From: an uncultured Flavobacterium sp.
Lineage (GTDB): Bacteria; Bacteroidota; Bacteroidia; Flavobacteriales; Flavobacteriaceae
Assembly (NCBI RefSeq): GCF_946220915.1
Contig: NZ_CAMIHH010000012.1
Location: forward strand, 1 to 51,352
Direction: 5' to 3'
Length of the DNA: 51,352 nt
Shown here: one piece after another, positions 1 through 8,102 of the stretch
How positions within the stretch are numbered: position 1 is the stretch's first letter
How the letters are laid out: each line of letters starts with the position of its first letter
Program-made: the position numbers and the translations under genes
Notes under the pieces: generated by a model
Seen by the model: only the letters and a program-made list of their open reading frames with translations
Databases searched by the model: none
What the model was told of the DNA's origin: nothing

Positions 1-2
1 TT

Positions 3-209
3 TATTCCAGCCAAAGCGATGTAGACCTCATTGTTGAGATCAATGAGGAAAACCCGGTACTAAAAGGGGAAGCCATCATGAATTTATGGACAGATCTGGA
101 AAATCTCTTTTCACGGAAAGTGGATTTACTAACCGGCGACATTCGTAATCCTTATCTTAAGAAACAGATAGACACCACCAAACAAATCATTTACGATGCA
201 GCGGTCTGA
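3..209 (+). CDS. mntA: MntA-like nucleotidyltransferase antitoxin, 3' part only
   Basis: The reading frame is open from the window edge to TGA at 207-209, about 68 residues, with the start outside the window. It carries SDVDLIVE, the second half of the minimal nucleotidyltransferase signature GSX10DXD, and further on KVDLLTGD and a typical C-terminal end. In characterised MntA-HepT pairs, MntA transfers AMP to a tyrosine of the HepT toxin and so neutralises it. The stop lies inside the downstream hepT-like gene (14-base overlap), which fits translational coupling. The G-S half of the motif cannot be checked here. Family assignment is good; activity is inference. Confidence 0.8.
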   Translation, partial: YSSQSDVDLIVEINEENPVLKGEAIMNLWTDLENLFSRKVDLLTGDIRNPYLKKQIDTTKQIIYDAAV

Positions 210-525
210 TAAGTACTTATTTGATATTCTGCACGCCATAGAAATGATTGAGGACTTTCTATCTGAGACTCCATCATTCCTGCAATATTGCAATGATTTA
301 AAGACAAAAAGCGCAGTTGAGCGGCAATTGGGCATCATTGGGGAAGCTGTAAATAAATTTGAAAAAGAGAATACCGGCCAAGTTTTATCTTATTCGCGTG
401 AGATAATAAACTTTCGCAACAGGCTCATCCATGCCTATGACAGTGTTGATGATTCCGTGGTCTGGGCAATTAAAACCAACCATTTACCGTTACTGAAAAT
501 AGAAGTGCAGAATTTACTGGAATGA
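196..525 (+). CDS. hepT: HepT-like toxin (DUF86 / HEPN family)
   Basis: 109 residues, the usual HepT length. The C-terminal half has R74-N-R-L-I-H79-A-Y81, an exact match to the HEPN RNase motif RX4HXY; the tyrosine is the residue AMPylated by MntA in studied systems. The protein is predicted all-helical, as expected for HEPN. It starts inside the end of the nucleotidyltransferase gene, so the two form one bicistronic unit. Known role of the family: RNase toxin of a type VII toxin-antitoxin module. Whether this copy is toxic is not visible from sequence, but all motif residues are intact. Confidence 0.85.
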   Translation: MQRSDKYLFDILHAIEMIEDFLSETPSFLQYCNDLKTKSAVERQLGIIGEAVNKFEKENTGQVLSYSREIINFRNRLIHAYDSVDDSVVWAIKTNHLPLLKIEVQNLLE

Positions 526-547
526 TACTTCTTTAAAAATAACACTC

Positions 548-823
548 ATGAGCAAAACAGCCCGCCAAAAAGCAAAACGAAAAGCCATCATCTACAGGGC
601 ACTGGCTATATTTTTCCTGCTACTGCAACTATCTGCTTACATGGGCGAATTGCGCAATCCTGAATCACTCAATATGTCGGGAGGCCTGCTAACCGGATAC
701 ATTATCGGCATTAGCCTGTTCCTGTATGTGTCGCTTGTTTTCTTTTACCTGTCGTATAAAGCACGTAAAACGGCAAGAACGATTGTGAGTGAAGAGGATC
801 TGGAAGGGATAGGAAAATCCTAA
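548..823 (+). CDS. small two-helix membrane protein of unknown function
   Basis: 91 residues starting 22 bases after hepT. The first 17 residues are strongly basic (several K and R), followed by a hydrophobic helix at about 14-32, a polar loop, and a second helix at about 46-70. The tail is charged. The basic N-terminus suggests it faces the cytoplasm, with both ends inside. I do not recognise a family. It may be cotranscribed with the toxin module, but nothing in the sequence links their functions. Confidence 0.6.
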   Translation: MSKTARQKAKRKAIIYRALAIFFLLLQLSAYMGELRNPESLNMSGGLLTGYIIGISLFLYVSLVFFYLSYKARKTARTIVSEEDLEGIGKS

Positions 824-859
824 GGCACTTCGCAATTCATAATTACCAATACGTAATCC

Positions 860-2260
860 CTACTCATCTCCATACTCTCCCCCATCCAGCGACAGCCAAC
901 CCTTGCTCCCATCCGGTAATGTGTACCTCGCAAAGCCTTTGTCAAAGTCGGCAAGTTCCTTGTACTGCGAACTGTCATTCTGCGGCCAGAAACCGTGCAA
1001 TCCATTGCTTTTAAAACGTAAAGGAACTCCCATCTCATATTCTTTAGCCGTAAACGCATAATCATCCGGTTCGAGGGAGAGCTTATAAGTACCATCGTTT
1101 TTAAGTTCGATGATGCTCTTTGCACCGCTATTGAGCGTAACGATGTAGCCTTTGGGGTTGGTATTGTACGGACTGTAATAGGCGGTAGTAAGTCCATAGG
1201 AAACCGCTTTCCCACTAAGGAGTTTTACATCTTTAAACTCAGAAAGTTTTCCAATTACTGTTTCCGTAAGCCTTGTTTCGCCATATTGATAATAGTGCCT
1301 GTGCTTGTAATACCCATCCTGCTTTACGATACTATCAGTATAATGCGGGATAGTACCGCACCCCTCGCCCCGGTAATCCGGCATTTTATCCAAAAGGGTG
1401 CCATCGGTAAAAAGCAGGAAAGCTTCATTGCCCACCAACACCCCGGCAAAAGAATCCGATTGCGGTTGTATGGCACGGATGTTTTCCGGGCCTGCTTCAC
1501 CGTTACGGTATAGCAACGTTATCTTCTTACCCGAATGCACTGCCACCATTGACGCGGTTACAAAACTTATGGAATCATGTACCGCAGGGACAATCACCTT
1601 CTTCCCCTGTTGTAACCGTAACCCGTATTTCTCTTTTTCGGTAAAGATCTCCGTACGCGGAAAATTCTGCCGTACTTTTTTATGCAGGGCTTCGGCATCG
1701 GTAACAGGCCCTGCGGCAGGTTGGGTGTTGCCATACCCGTGAAACATACGCAACTTGTATCCGTCTTTCATTGGGTAAATGCGGCCTGCAATGCTGCCAT
1801 CCTTATATACATTGAGAAAAGTATGCCCCGAGATGGTTTGTGCCTCCAGGGTGCAGAACACCAGGTTAGCGTGTTCCGGGTGCATTGCCGAAATGTAGCG
1901 TATTACCATAAGCGAATTCGGCAGGAAATTTACTATCTGGTATTGGGAGGCACGCTCCACCCGTGGATAATCCAGCTGGATGTGCTGTAAATCTTCAAAC
2001 ATCTTAGCTTCGGAAGTTTTTTGAAGTGATTTTACCTCTATTACCGACATCTCAGGAACATTGAGCAATTTCGCCAGGGATATTGGGCTATCGGCGGTAC
2101 GGCCATATTTTGGCTTGCCATTTTCCACGCTTACCTCGTTGTACATGGTACCGGTCTTCACGGCATATTTATAGTCCATGATATAATCCGGCTCAAAAGG
2201 CAGCTGGGCAAAAGTAGCAAGGCTGCTAAGCAGGAAATACAAAACAATTACACTTCTCAT
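860..2260 (-). CDS. secreted protein with WG-repeat-like C-terminus, unknown function
   Basis: 466 residues with an N-terminal hydrophobic stretch ending in ATFAQ, a typical flavobacterial SPI signal peptide, so probably periplasmic or outer-membrane associated. The body has several segments resembling short beta repeats, and near the end GFARYTLPDGSKGWLSLDGG resembles a WG (KWG) repeat. I cannot name a function. It converges with the small membrane protein at 548-823 and ends 36 bases from it. A long forward reading frame inside it is an antisense shadow. Confidence 0.65.
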   Translation of the reverse strand: MRSVIVLYFLLSSLATFAQLPFEPDYIMDYKYAVKTGTMYNEVSVENGKPKYGRTADSPISLAKLLNVPEMSVIEVKSLQKTSEAKMFEDLQHIQLDYPRVERASQYQIVNFLPNSLMVIRYISAMHPEHANLVFCTLEAQTISGHTFLNVYKDGSIAGRIYPMKDGYKLRMFHGYGNTQPAAGPVTDAEALHKKVRQNFPRTEIFTEKEKYGLRLQQGKKVIVPAVHDSISFVTASMVAVHSGKKITLLYRNGEAGPENIRAIQPQSDSFAGVLVGNEAFLLFTDGTLLDKMPDYRGEGCGTIPHYTDSIVKQDGYYKHRHYYQYGETRLTETVIGKLSEFKDVKLLSGKAVSYGLTTAYYSPYNTNPKGYIVTLNSGAKSIIELKNDGTYKLSLEPDDYAFTAKEYEMGVPLRFKSNGLHGFWPQNDSSQYKELADFDKGFARYTLPDGSKGWLSLDGGEYGDE

Positions 2261-2325
2261 AAGGGTATTTTTACATATTGAGGGCTTTTCAGTTCAAAAG
2301 GTTGGGAACGCCTGCAAATAAAACT

Positions 2326-2353
2326 AAAAAACCCGCTGATTTATTTCAACGGG
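2326..2353 (-). terminator. intrinsic terminator of ychF
   Basis: On the reverse strand CCCGTTG pairs with CAGCGGG (one G-T pair) across an 8-base loop and is followed by a run of six T. It lies about 60 bases past the ychF stop codon. Confidence 0.7.
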
Positions 2354-2377
2354 CTTCTCAATACACTATACTTATTT

Positions 2378-2405
2378 CTCAATTCTAAATACTCAATTCT
2401 AAATA
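2378..2405. repeat. perfect 14-bp tandem duplication
   Basis: CTCAATTCTAAATA occurs twice without a gap, between the ychF stop codon and its terminator. It is non-coding. Confidence 0.8.
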
Positions 2406-2409
2406 CCCG

Positions 2410-3504
2410 TTACACATTAAACCTGAAGTGCATCACATCGCCATCCTTAACGATATACTCTTTGCCCTCCACTTTGAGCTTTCCGGCTTCCTTCACTTTG
2501 GCTTCTGTACCAAAGGCAACATAATCATTGTAGGCGATCACCTCTGCACGGATGAACCCTTTTTCAAAATCCGAGTGGATAACGCCGGCAGCCTGCGGGG
2601 CTGTATCGCCAATATTAATGGTCCATGCACGAACTTCTTTCACACCTGCCGTAAAATACGTTTGTAGCGTAAGGAGCTTATACGCCGAACGTATGAGCGA
2701 TGATGCCCCCGGCTCTTTAAGGCCAAGGTCTTCCAGGAACATCTGGCGTTCTTCATATGTCTCCAACTCGGTAATGTCGGCTTCAGTACCCACAGCGAGG
2801 AACATTACCTCGGCGTTTTCGTCCTTTACAAGCTCGCGTACCTGCTCTACATATTTGTTCCCTGTCGCAGCAGCTCCTTCGTCCACATTGCATACGTACA
2901 GCACCGGCTTGGTGGTTATAAGCTGGAAGTTTTCAATGAGCGCGATTTCCTCTTCGTTTTGCGGCTGAACCGTACGGGCCGATTTCGCCTGGAGCAATGC
3001 CTCACGGATCCTTTCCAATAGTGAAACCTCTGCCTGTGCCTCCTTACTGCCTACTTTAGCAGCTTTCTTTGCTTTTTCGAGGCGTTTTTCTACCGTTTCG
3101 AGGTCTTTTAGCTGAAGCTCTATGTCGATGGTTTCTTTGTCGCGTATTGGGTTCACGCTGCCGTCAACGTGGATGATGTTATCGTTATCAAAGCAGCGTA
3201 GTACATGGATAATGGCATTACATTCACGTATATTGCCCAGGAACTGGTTGCCAAGCCCTTCGCCCTTGCTCGCGCCTTTTACGAGCCCGGCAATGTCCAC
3301 TATCTCAACAGTCGCAGGGACCACACGCTCAGGGTTTACCAGTTCTTCCAGTTTTTCCAGCCTCGGGTCAGGTACGTTTACCACGCCTATGTTTGGCTCG
3401 ATGGTACAAAATGGAAAGTTGGCACTCTGCGCCTTGGCATTTGATAAACAATTAAAAAGTGTCGATTTCCCTACGTTTGGCAATCCTACTATCCCTGCTT
3501 TCAT
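2410..3504 (-). CDS. ychF: redox-regulated ATPase YchF (Obg family)
   Basis: 364 residues, the standard YchF length. The N-terminus has the P-loop GLPNVGKSTLFN (residues 7-18) and DIAGLV as the G3 motif. The G4 position reads NVDE instead of NKxD, the hallmark that makes YchF prefer ATP over GTP. A coiled-coil insertion (about residues 130-170, rich in K, A and E) and a C-terminal TGS domain ending in KDGDVMHFRFNV complete the architecture. The protein is cytosolic, ribosome-associated and universally conserved. The gene stands alone, with a TATATTTG -7-like element at 3529-3536 upstream but no clear -33 box. Confidence 0.96.
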   Translation of the reverse strand: MKAGIVGLPNVGKSTLFNCLSNAKAQSANFPFCTIEPNIGVVNVPDPRLEKLEELVNPERVVPATVEIVDIAGLVKGASKGEGLGNQFLGNIRECNAIIHVLRCFDNDNIIHVDGSVNPIRDKETIDIELQLKDLETVEKRLEKAKKAAKVGSKEAQAEVSLLERIREALLQAKSARTVQPQNEEEIALIENFQLITTKPVLYVCNVDEGAAATGNKYVEQVRELVKDENAEVMFLAVGTEADITELETYEERQMFLEDLGLKEPGASSLIRSAYKLLTLQTYFTAGVKEVRAWTINIGDTAPQAAGVIHSDFEKGFIRAEVIAYNDYVAFGTEAKVKEAGKLKVEGKEYIVKDGDVMHFRFNV

Positions 3505-3697
3505 TTATATAAGTGGTTTTTGAGGGTGCAAATATAACCAGAAAGTTTGAAAGTTCCGAGTTTAGGGCTCAGGGTTTCCACACGGGGGTGGCAAAACCCG
3601 AAACCCGGAATGTTTTACCAATACTTTATGCTTTCGTAAAAACACATTTAACATTGTGCCGGTAACTTTGCATTGATAACATAAAACACCCGGAACC

Positions 3698-4216
3698 ATG
3701 AAAAATATAGTAGTAATTGCAATGCTTGCGCTTGGGCTGTCGCTCAACGCACAGGTAAATAAAAACGTGACCAAAGAGAGCACCACAACCACAGTTACGG
3801 TTGACAATGGCACAGGCAAGCCTAAAAAAGTAGTGAAGACCCAAAGCACCGATGCCACACAAAACATCGAATTTAAAGATGCTGAAAGCAATAAGCTGAA
3901 CAAAGACATGAAGCGCACGCCGGTAGAGGTTAGCTCATCGACCACGGTTTCCGGCGACGGCATCCCTACCTACTACGAAACCAACGGGCAGCGTTACATA
4001 TTCGTGCCTGATAAAAATGGCTACAAAGTATCTTCTTCTACAGATGTGAATGATTATGGAGTAATGCGGAAAACATCAAACGGGCAATATATCTACCATT
4101 CAAAAAACAGGACTTCTGTAGGCTACATTGATGCCAATGGCAACTTTGTTGTAGAAACCTACGACGATAAGACCGATGGTGTAACGGTGGAAACATACAC
4201 CCGCATAAAACAATAA
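3698..4216 (+). CDS. small secreted protein, unknown function
   Basis: 172 residues with a signal peptide ending in LSLNAQ, so exported. The mature part is rich in T, K, S, V and D, with TTTTVTVDNGTGKPKK near the N-terminus and YIDANGNFVVETYDD near the end, suggesting beta-strand repeats. I recognise no family. A TAACTTTG -7-like element lies at 3663-3670, without a convincing -33 box. Confidence 0.65.
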   Translation: MKNIVVIAMLALGLSLNAQVNKNVTKESTTTTVTVDNGTGKPKKVVKTQSTDATQNIEFKDAESNKLNKDMKRTPVEVSSSTTVSGDGIPTYYETNGQRYIFVPDKNGYKVSSSTDVNDYGVMRKTSNGQYIYHSKNRTSVGYIDANGNFVVETYDDKTDGVTVETYTRIKQ

Positions 4217-4250
4217 ATTGGTTAGATTGGTTGATTTGCTATGAAAATGA

Positions 4251-4281
4251 AAAATCCTGAAGTGTAGCGCTTCAGGATTTT
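4251..4281. terminator. bidirectional terminator between convergent genes
   Basis: AAAATCCTGAAG and CTTCAGGATTTT form a perfect 12-bp stem with a 7-base loop; T runs follow on both strands. It serves the secreted-protein gene on the left and the ferredoxin gene on the right. Confidence 0.9.
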
Positions 4282-4285
4282 TTAT

Positions 4286-4636
4286 TTATTCATTGTGCAG
4301 GAACGCCTGCCGGTTAAGCAGCGTTTCTTCGCTCTCTACATGGTTGTCGTCCGGCACGCAGCAGTCTACCGGGCACACGGCGGCGCATTGCGGCTCTTCA
4401 TGAAATCCTTTGCATTCGGTACATTTATCAGGTACTATGTAGTAAATATCATCCGATATCGGGGTACGCGGCTCATCGGTATCTACCTCTTCGCCGGAAG
4501 GCAGCACTACCCTGCCCCGCAGCGCGGTACCATCCTTGTACCTCCAGTCGTCGGCACCTTCATAAATAGCCGTATTGGGGCACTCGGGCTCACAGGCCCC
4601 GCAGTTGATGCATTCGTCTGTTATAATGATAGCCAT
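4286..4636 (-). CDS. ferredoxin with two [4Fe-4S] clusters
   Basis: 116 residues. Cluster motif 1 is C9-x2-C12-x2-C15-x3-C19-P; motif 2 is C72-x2-C75-x8-C84-x3-C88-P followed by a C92-C93 pair. The long second spacing (x8) and the acidic C-terminal tail are typical of YfhL/FdxA-like bacterial 2[4Fe-4S] ferredoxins. An approximately 50-residue linker between the motifs is longer than in clostridial ferredoxins. It is a soluble electron carrier; the partner is unknown. It diverges from the LuxC-like gene with only 70 bases between start codons, so both may be regulated together. Confidence 0.92.
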   Translation of the reverse strand: MAIIITDECINCGACEPECPNTAIYEGADDWRYKDGTALRGRVVLPSGEEVDTDEPRTPISDDIYYIVPDKCTECKGFHEEPQCAAVCPVDCCVPDDNHVESEETLLNRQAFLHNE

Positions 4637-4670
4637 GGCTTATTTTTATTATTAATACGTAAATTTGCTG

Positions 4671-4702
4671 CAAAATTACGTCCAAATCCATTCATAAGCA
4701 AA
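4671..4702 (-). promoter_or_regulatory. promoter of the ferredoxin gene
   Basis: On the reverse strand TTTG (4699-4702), a 20-base spacer and TAATTTTG (4671-4678) match the Bacteroidota housekeeping promoter TTG-N17..23-TAnnTTTG. Transcription would start near 4664, giving a leader of about 28 bases. Confidence 0.65.
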
Positions 4703-4706
4703 CATA

Positions 4707-5765
4707 ATGACGTTAACAGAAACAAAAAACGCATTCATTGAACTGGGCAGGTTCCTGTCGCAATTTTCCTTGGATGCCAATCATAAAAATACCGAAGTAC
4801 TGCATAATAAAGCATTTTACGACGACTTTATTTCCCTCATAAAACTTTCCCGCTCACACAACGGATGGTATACCGAGGAGCAGGTATACTTTGCGGTAAA
4901 TTCATGGGCGGAAGCGCTTACCGCCGGAAACCTTGACAAATGGCTTGCTCAGTACAGCCTTGATAACAGTGGCGGTAAAACAGTAGGGCTTGTCCTGGCA
5001 GGCAATATTCCGCTGGTAGGGTTTCATGATTTCCTGTCGGTGCTTGTTACCGGGCATGCGGCACGGGTTAAAATGTCGTCAAACGACCAGCACCTCCTGC
5101 CATTCCTGGCCAAATACCTCATTGCAGTTGAGCCAAAGCTAAAAGAGCGCATTGCATTTACCGAAGGCAGGCTCGAAAATTTTGATGCCGTAATTGCTAC
5201 CGGAAGCAACAACACTGCCCGTTATTTCGAATATTACTTTAAAGATAAGCCATCCATCATACGGAAGAACCGCAACTCAGTGGCTGTGCTTACGGGCCGC
5301 GAAACACGGGAGGACCTGGTAGGGCTTGGTGAGGATATTTTCCGTTACTTCGGGCTTGGGTGCCGCAATGTATCAAAATTGTTTGTACCTTCCGGATATG
5401 ACTTTAAGGAATTTTTCGAGGCAATTTATGAATACAGGGATGTTATTTTTTACGAAAAATATGCCAATAATTATGACTATAACAAGGCGGTATTTTTAAT
5501 GAGCAATTTCAGGCTCCTTGATAATGAATTTCTTACCCTTAAGGAAGATGCCGGTTATTCCTCCCCTATTTCCAGTGTATTTTATGAATTTTACAACAAC
5601 CTGGAAGATGTAGCACAGCGGCTCGAAACCGAAAGCGGGCAGATACAGTGCATTGTGGGCAATGGCGTTGTAAAAAACAGCATTGGCTTTGGGCAAACGC
5701 AAAAACCGCAATTGTGGGATTACGCAGATAATGTTGATACAATTACATTTTTGTCAAAAATATAG
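4707..5765 (+). CDS. LuxC-like acyl-CoA reductase family protein
   Basis: 352 residues, shorter than LuxC (about 480). Features of the aldehyde-dehydrogenase-like fold are visible: GLVLAGNIPLVGFHD at about 94-108 and AVIATGSNNTARYF at about 161-173. A conserved cysteine, C219 in FGLGCRNVSKLFV, sits where LuxC-type reductases carry the acyl-accepting thiol. Known family reaction: NADPH-dependent reduction of acyl-CoA or acyl-enzyme to aldehyde. No LuxE, LuxD or luciferase genes are near, so bioluminescence is excluded. The divergent ferredoxin and downstream serC are its neighbours; the natural substrate is unknown. Confidence 0.8.
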   Translation: MTLTETKNAFIELGRFLSQFSLDANHKNTEVLHNKAFYDDFISLIKLSRSHNGWYTEEQVYFAVNSWAEALTAGNLDKWLAQYSLDNSGGKTVGLVLAGNIPLVGFHDFLSVLVTGHAARVKMSSNDQHLLPFLAKYLIAVEPKLKERIAFTEGRLENFDAVIATGSNNTARYFEYYFKDKPSIIRKNRNSVAVLTGRETREDLVGLGEDIFRYFGLGCRNVSKLFVPSGYDFKEFFEAIYEYRDVIFYEKYANNYDYNKAVFLMSNFRLLDNEFLTLKEDAGYSSPISSVFYEFYNNLEDVAQRLETESGQIQCIVGNGVVKNSIGFGQTQKPQLWDYADNVDTITFLSKI

Positions 5766-5841
5766 GTAAATTATTTATAAAAATTTTTACCGTTTTCGGT
5801 TGGTATTTTGGAACTTTGTCCGACCAAAATAACATCCGTAA

Positions 5842-6906
5842 ATGAAAAAACATAATTTCAGTGCAGGGCCTTCCATCCTGCCACAGGAAGTTTTCGAAAA
5901 AGCCGCACAGGCTGTACTTGACTTTAATGGATCCGGGCTATCTTTACTCGAAATATCGCACCGCAGCAAAGATTTTGTTGCAGTCATTGAAGAAGCAAGG
6001 GCGCTTGCCCTGGAACTTTTGGGCCTGGCCGGCAAAGGGTACCAGGCATTATTCCTCTCGGGTGGGGCAAGCCTTGAATTTGTGAGGGTTCCCTATAACT
6101 TAATGGCTAAAAACGGCAAAGCTGCCTACCTTGATACCGGAACATGGGCAGCGGCAGCGCTAAAAGAGGCTCGTGAGTTTGGGGACACCGTAGTTGCGGC
6201 ATCGTCCAAATCAGATAATTATAGTTATATTCCAGCCGGTTACACGATACCGCCTGATGCCGACTATTTCCACTGCACGAGCAATAATACGATATTCGGC
6301 ACGCAGATGCACTCCTTTCCCGAAACAGGTGTACCAGTTGTTTGCGACATGAGTTCGGATATTTTTTCACGCCAGCTGGATTTCTCGCAATTTGGCCTGA
6401 TCTATGCCGGGGCGCAGAAAAATATGGGCCCTGCCGGGACTACGCTTGTTGTGGTTAAAGAAGATATTTTAGGCAAAACGGGAAGGCATATCCCTTCGAT
6501 ACTCGACTATAAGCAGCACATTGAAAAGGAAAGCATGTACAATACGCCATCGGTTTTTGCAGTATATACAACGTACGTTACCCTTCAATGGTTAAAAAAC
6601 AATGGCGGCATTGCAGCAATGGAGCAGAAAAATAATGCCAAGGCAGAACTGCTCTATACGGAAATCGACCGTAACCCACTATTTAAGGGCACTGCCAAAA
6701 CCGAGGACCGTTCTAAGATGAATGTAACGTTCCTGCTAAACGATGAATCGCACACAGAACAGTTCGACAAGCTGTGGAAAGCTGCAGGCATAAGCGGGCT
6801 GGCCGGGCACAGGTCAGTTGGGGGCTACCGCGCTTCCATATACAATGCGATGCCTCTTGAGAGCGTTCAGGTGCTGGTAGATGTCATGAAAAACTTTGCC
6901 CCTTAA
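5842..6906 (+). CDS. serC: phosphoserine aminotransferase
   Basis: 354 residues, full length for SerC. It begins MKKHNFSAGPSILP, the family N-terminus. PLP binds K193 in YAGAQKNMGPAG, and the C-terminal GHRSVGGYRASIYNAM motif contributes the substrate-binding arginines. It converts 3-phosphohydroxypyruvate plus glutamate into O-phosphoserine plus 2-oxoglutarate, and also acts in pyridoxal phosphate synthesis. It is followed by serA, which supplies its substrate, so the pair catalyses the first two steps of serine synthesis. serB is not in the window. Confidence 0.96.
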   Translation: MKKHNFSAGPSILPQEVFEKAAQAVLDFNGSGLSLLEISHRSKDFVAVIEEARALALELLGLAGKGYQALFLSGGASLEFVRVPYNLMAKNGKAAYLDTGTWAAAALKEAREFGDTVVAASSKSDNYSYIPAGYTIPPDADYFHCTSNNTIFGTQMHSFPETGVPVVCDMSSDIFSRQLDFSQFGLIYAGAQKNMGPAGTTLVVVKEDILGKTGRHIPSILDYKQHIEKESMYNTPSVFAVYTTYVTLQWLKNNGGIAAMEQKNNAKAELLYTEIDRNPLFKGTAKTEDRSKMNVTFLLNDESHTEQFDKLWKAAGISGLAGHRSVGGYRASIYNAMPLESVQVLVDVMKNFAP

Positions 6907-6935
6907 TTTAGTTTACGGTACAGCCCTAAAAGCCA

Positions 6936-6967
6936 TCGGACATCGGACTTACAACATCGAACATGGC
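6936..6967. repeat. 32-bp leader element shared with the nucleoside phosphorylase gene
   Basis: 27 of 32 bases match 34349-34380 without gaps. Both copies contain tandem TCGGACATC-type units, then ACAACAT, and end in an ATGG. Neither copy is inside a recognised gene body. Confidence 0.7.
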
Positions 6968-6992
6968 GACAAATAACCAAATCAACATAACA

Positions 6993-7958
6993 ATGAAAGT
7001 ATTAGCAAATGACGGCATCTCAAAAAGCGGCATTGAAGCCCTTGAAGGAGCCGGTTTTGAAGTAATAACAACAAAAGTGGCCCAGGAACAAGTGGCTAAC
7101 TACATAAATGCAAATAATATAAGCGTACTGCTGGTACGCAGTGCCACGAAAGTGCGTAAAGACATTATCGATGTGTGCCCAAACCTGAAAATAATTGGCC
7201 GTGGCGGCGTAGGCATGGACAACATAGATGTGGAATATGCCCGCGAAAAAGGCATTCACGTGATCAATACTCCTGCCTCGTCGTCCGATTCAGTAGCGGA
7301 ACTAGTATTTGCACACCTGTTTACGGGAGTACGGTTCCTTCAGGATGCCAACCGCAATATGCCCCTCGAAGGCGATACAAATTTTGAAGGGCTTAAAAAA
7401 GCTTATGCCAATGGCATTGAGCTGCGCGGAAAAACGCTGGGCATCATCGGCTTTGGGCGCATTGGGCGCTCAGTGGCACGCATAGCGCTGGGGCTTGGCA
7501 TGCGTGTTATCGCTTCGGATAAATTTGTTGGTAATGCAGAAATACGGGTTGACTTTTATAATGGGCAGTTCATCAATGTGGACATCCCTACCGAGCCGAT
7601 GGAAGACATCCTGAAGCATGCCGACTTCATAACCCTGCACGTTCCGGCGCAGGAAGGCGGCTATGTGATTGGCGCTCCCGAATTTGAAGCAATGAAAAAC
7701 GGGGTAGGCATCATCAACGCGGCACGTGGTGGCGTGATCGACGAGGTTGCACTTATTGATGCGCTTGATGAAGGAAAAGTGGCGTTTGCAGGGCTTGATG
7801 TTTTTGAAGAAGAGCCAAAGCCCGCCGTGCAGGTACTCATGCACCCGAAAATCTCGTTAACACCGCATATTGGCGCAGCGACACTGGAAGCCCAGGACCG
7901 CATAGGAACGGAGCTTGCAGAACAGATAGCGAGCTTATTGAAAACGGAGAATTCGTAA
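6993..7958 (+). CDS. serA: D-3-phosphoglycerate dehydrogenase
   Basis: 321 residues from the ATG at 6993 (MKVLANDGISKSGIEAL, the usual start of flavobacterial SerA). An in-frame ATG at 6963 would add ten residues (MATNNQINIT) and is the alternative. The NAD-binding motif is GIIGFGRIGRSVAR; the catalytic arginine is in NAARGGVID and the histidine in TPHIGAAT. There is no C-terminal ACT domain, so this is the short, type III form without classical serine feedback. It oxidises 3-phosphoglycerate to 3-phosphohydroxypyruvate for SerC, encoded just upstream. Confidence 0.93.
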   Translation: MKVLANDGISKSGIEALEGAGFEVITTKVAQEQVANYINANNISVLLVRSATKVRKDIIDVCPNLKIIGRGGVGMDNIDVEYAREKGIHVINTPASSSDSVAELVFAHLFTGVRFLQDANRNMPLEGDTNFEGLKKAYANGIELRGKTLGIIGFGRIGRSVARIALGLGMRVIASDKFVGNAEIRVDFYNGQFINVDIPTEPMEDILKHADFITLHVPAQEGGYVIGAPEFEAMKNGVGIINAARGGVIDEVALIDALDEGKVAFAGLDVFEEEPKPAVQVLMHPKISLTPHIGAATLEAQDRIGTELAEQIASLLKTENS

Positions 7959-8040
7959 AAGGCATACGGACAGCAACCGCCAGCCGGTTTTCAGTTTATG
8001 CAAAGAAACAATCTTTGCCTGGTATAAATATACATTACTA

Positions 8041-8064
8041 AAAGGCCGTCGTTCGACGGCCTTT
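8041..8064. terminator. bidirectional terminator between serA and the SRPBCC operon
   Basis: AAAGGCCGTCG and CGACGGCCTTT form a perfect 11-bp stem around a two-base loop. It is 82 bases after serA and 38 bases beyond the convergent SRPBCC stop codon. Confidence 0.85.
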
Positions 8065-8102
8065 CTTGCTGTTACACAAGTTATTGATTTAACAACGCGC
8101 TG

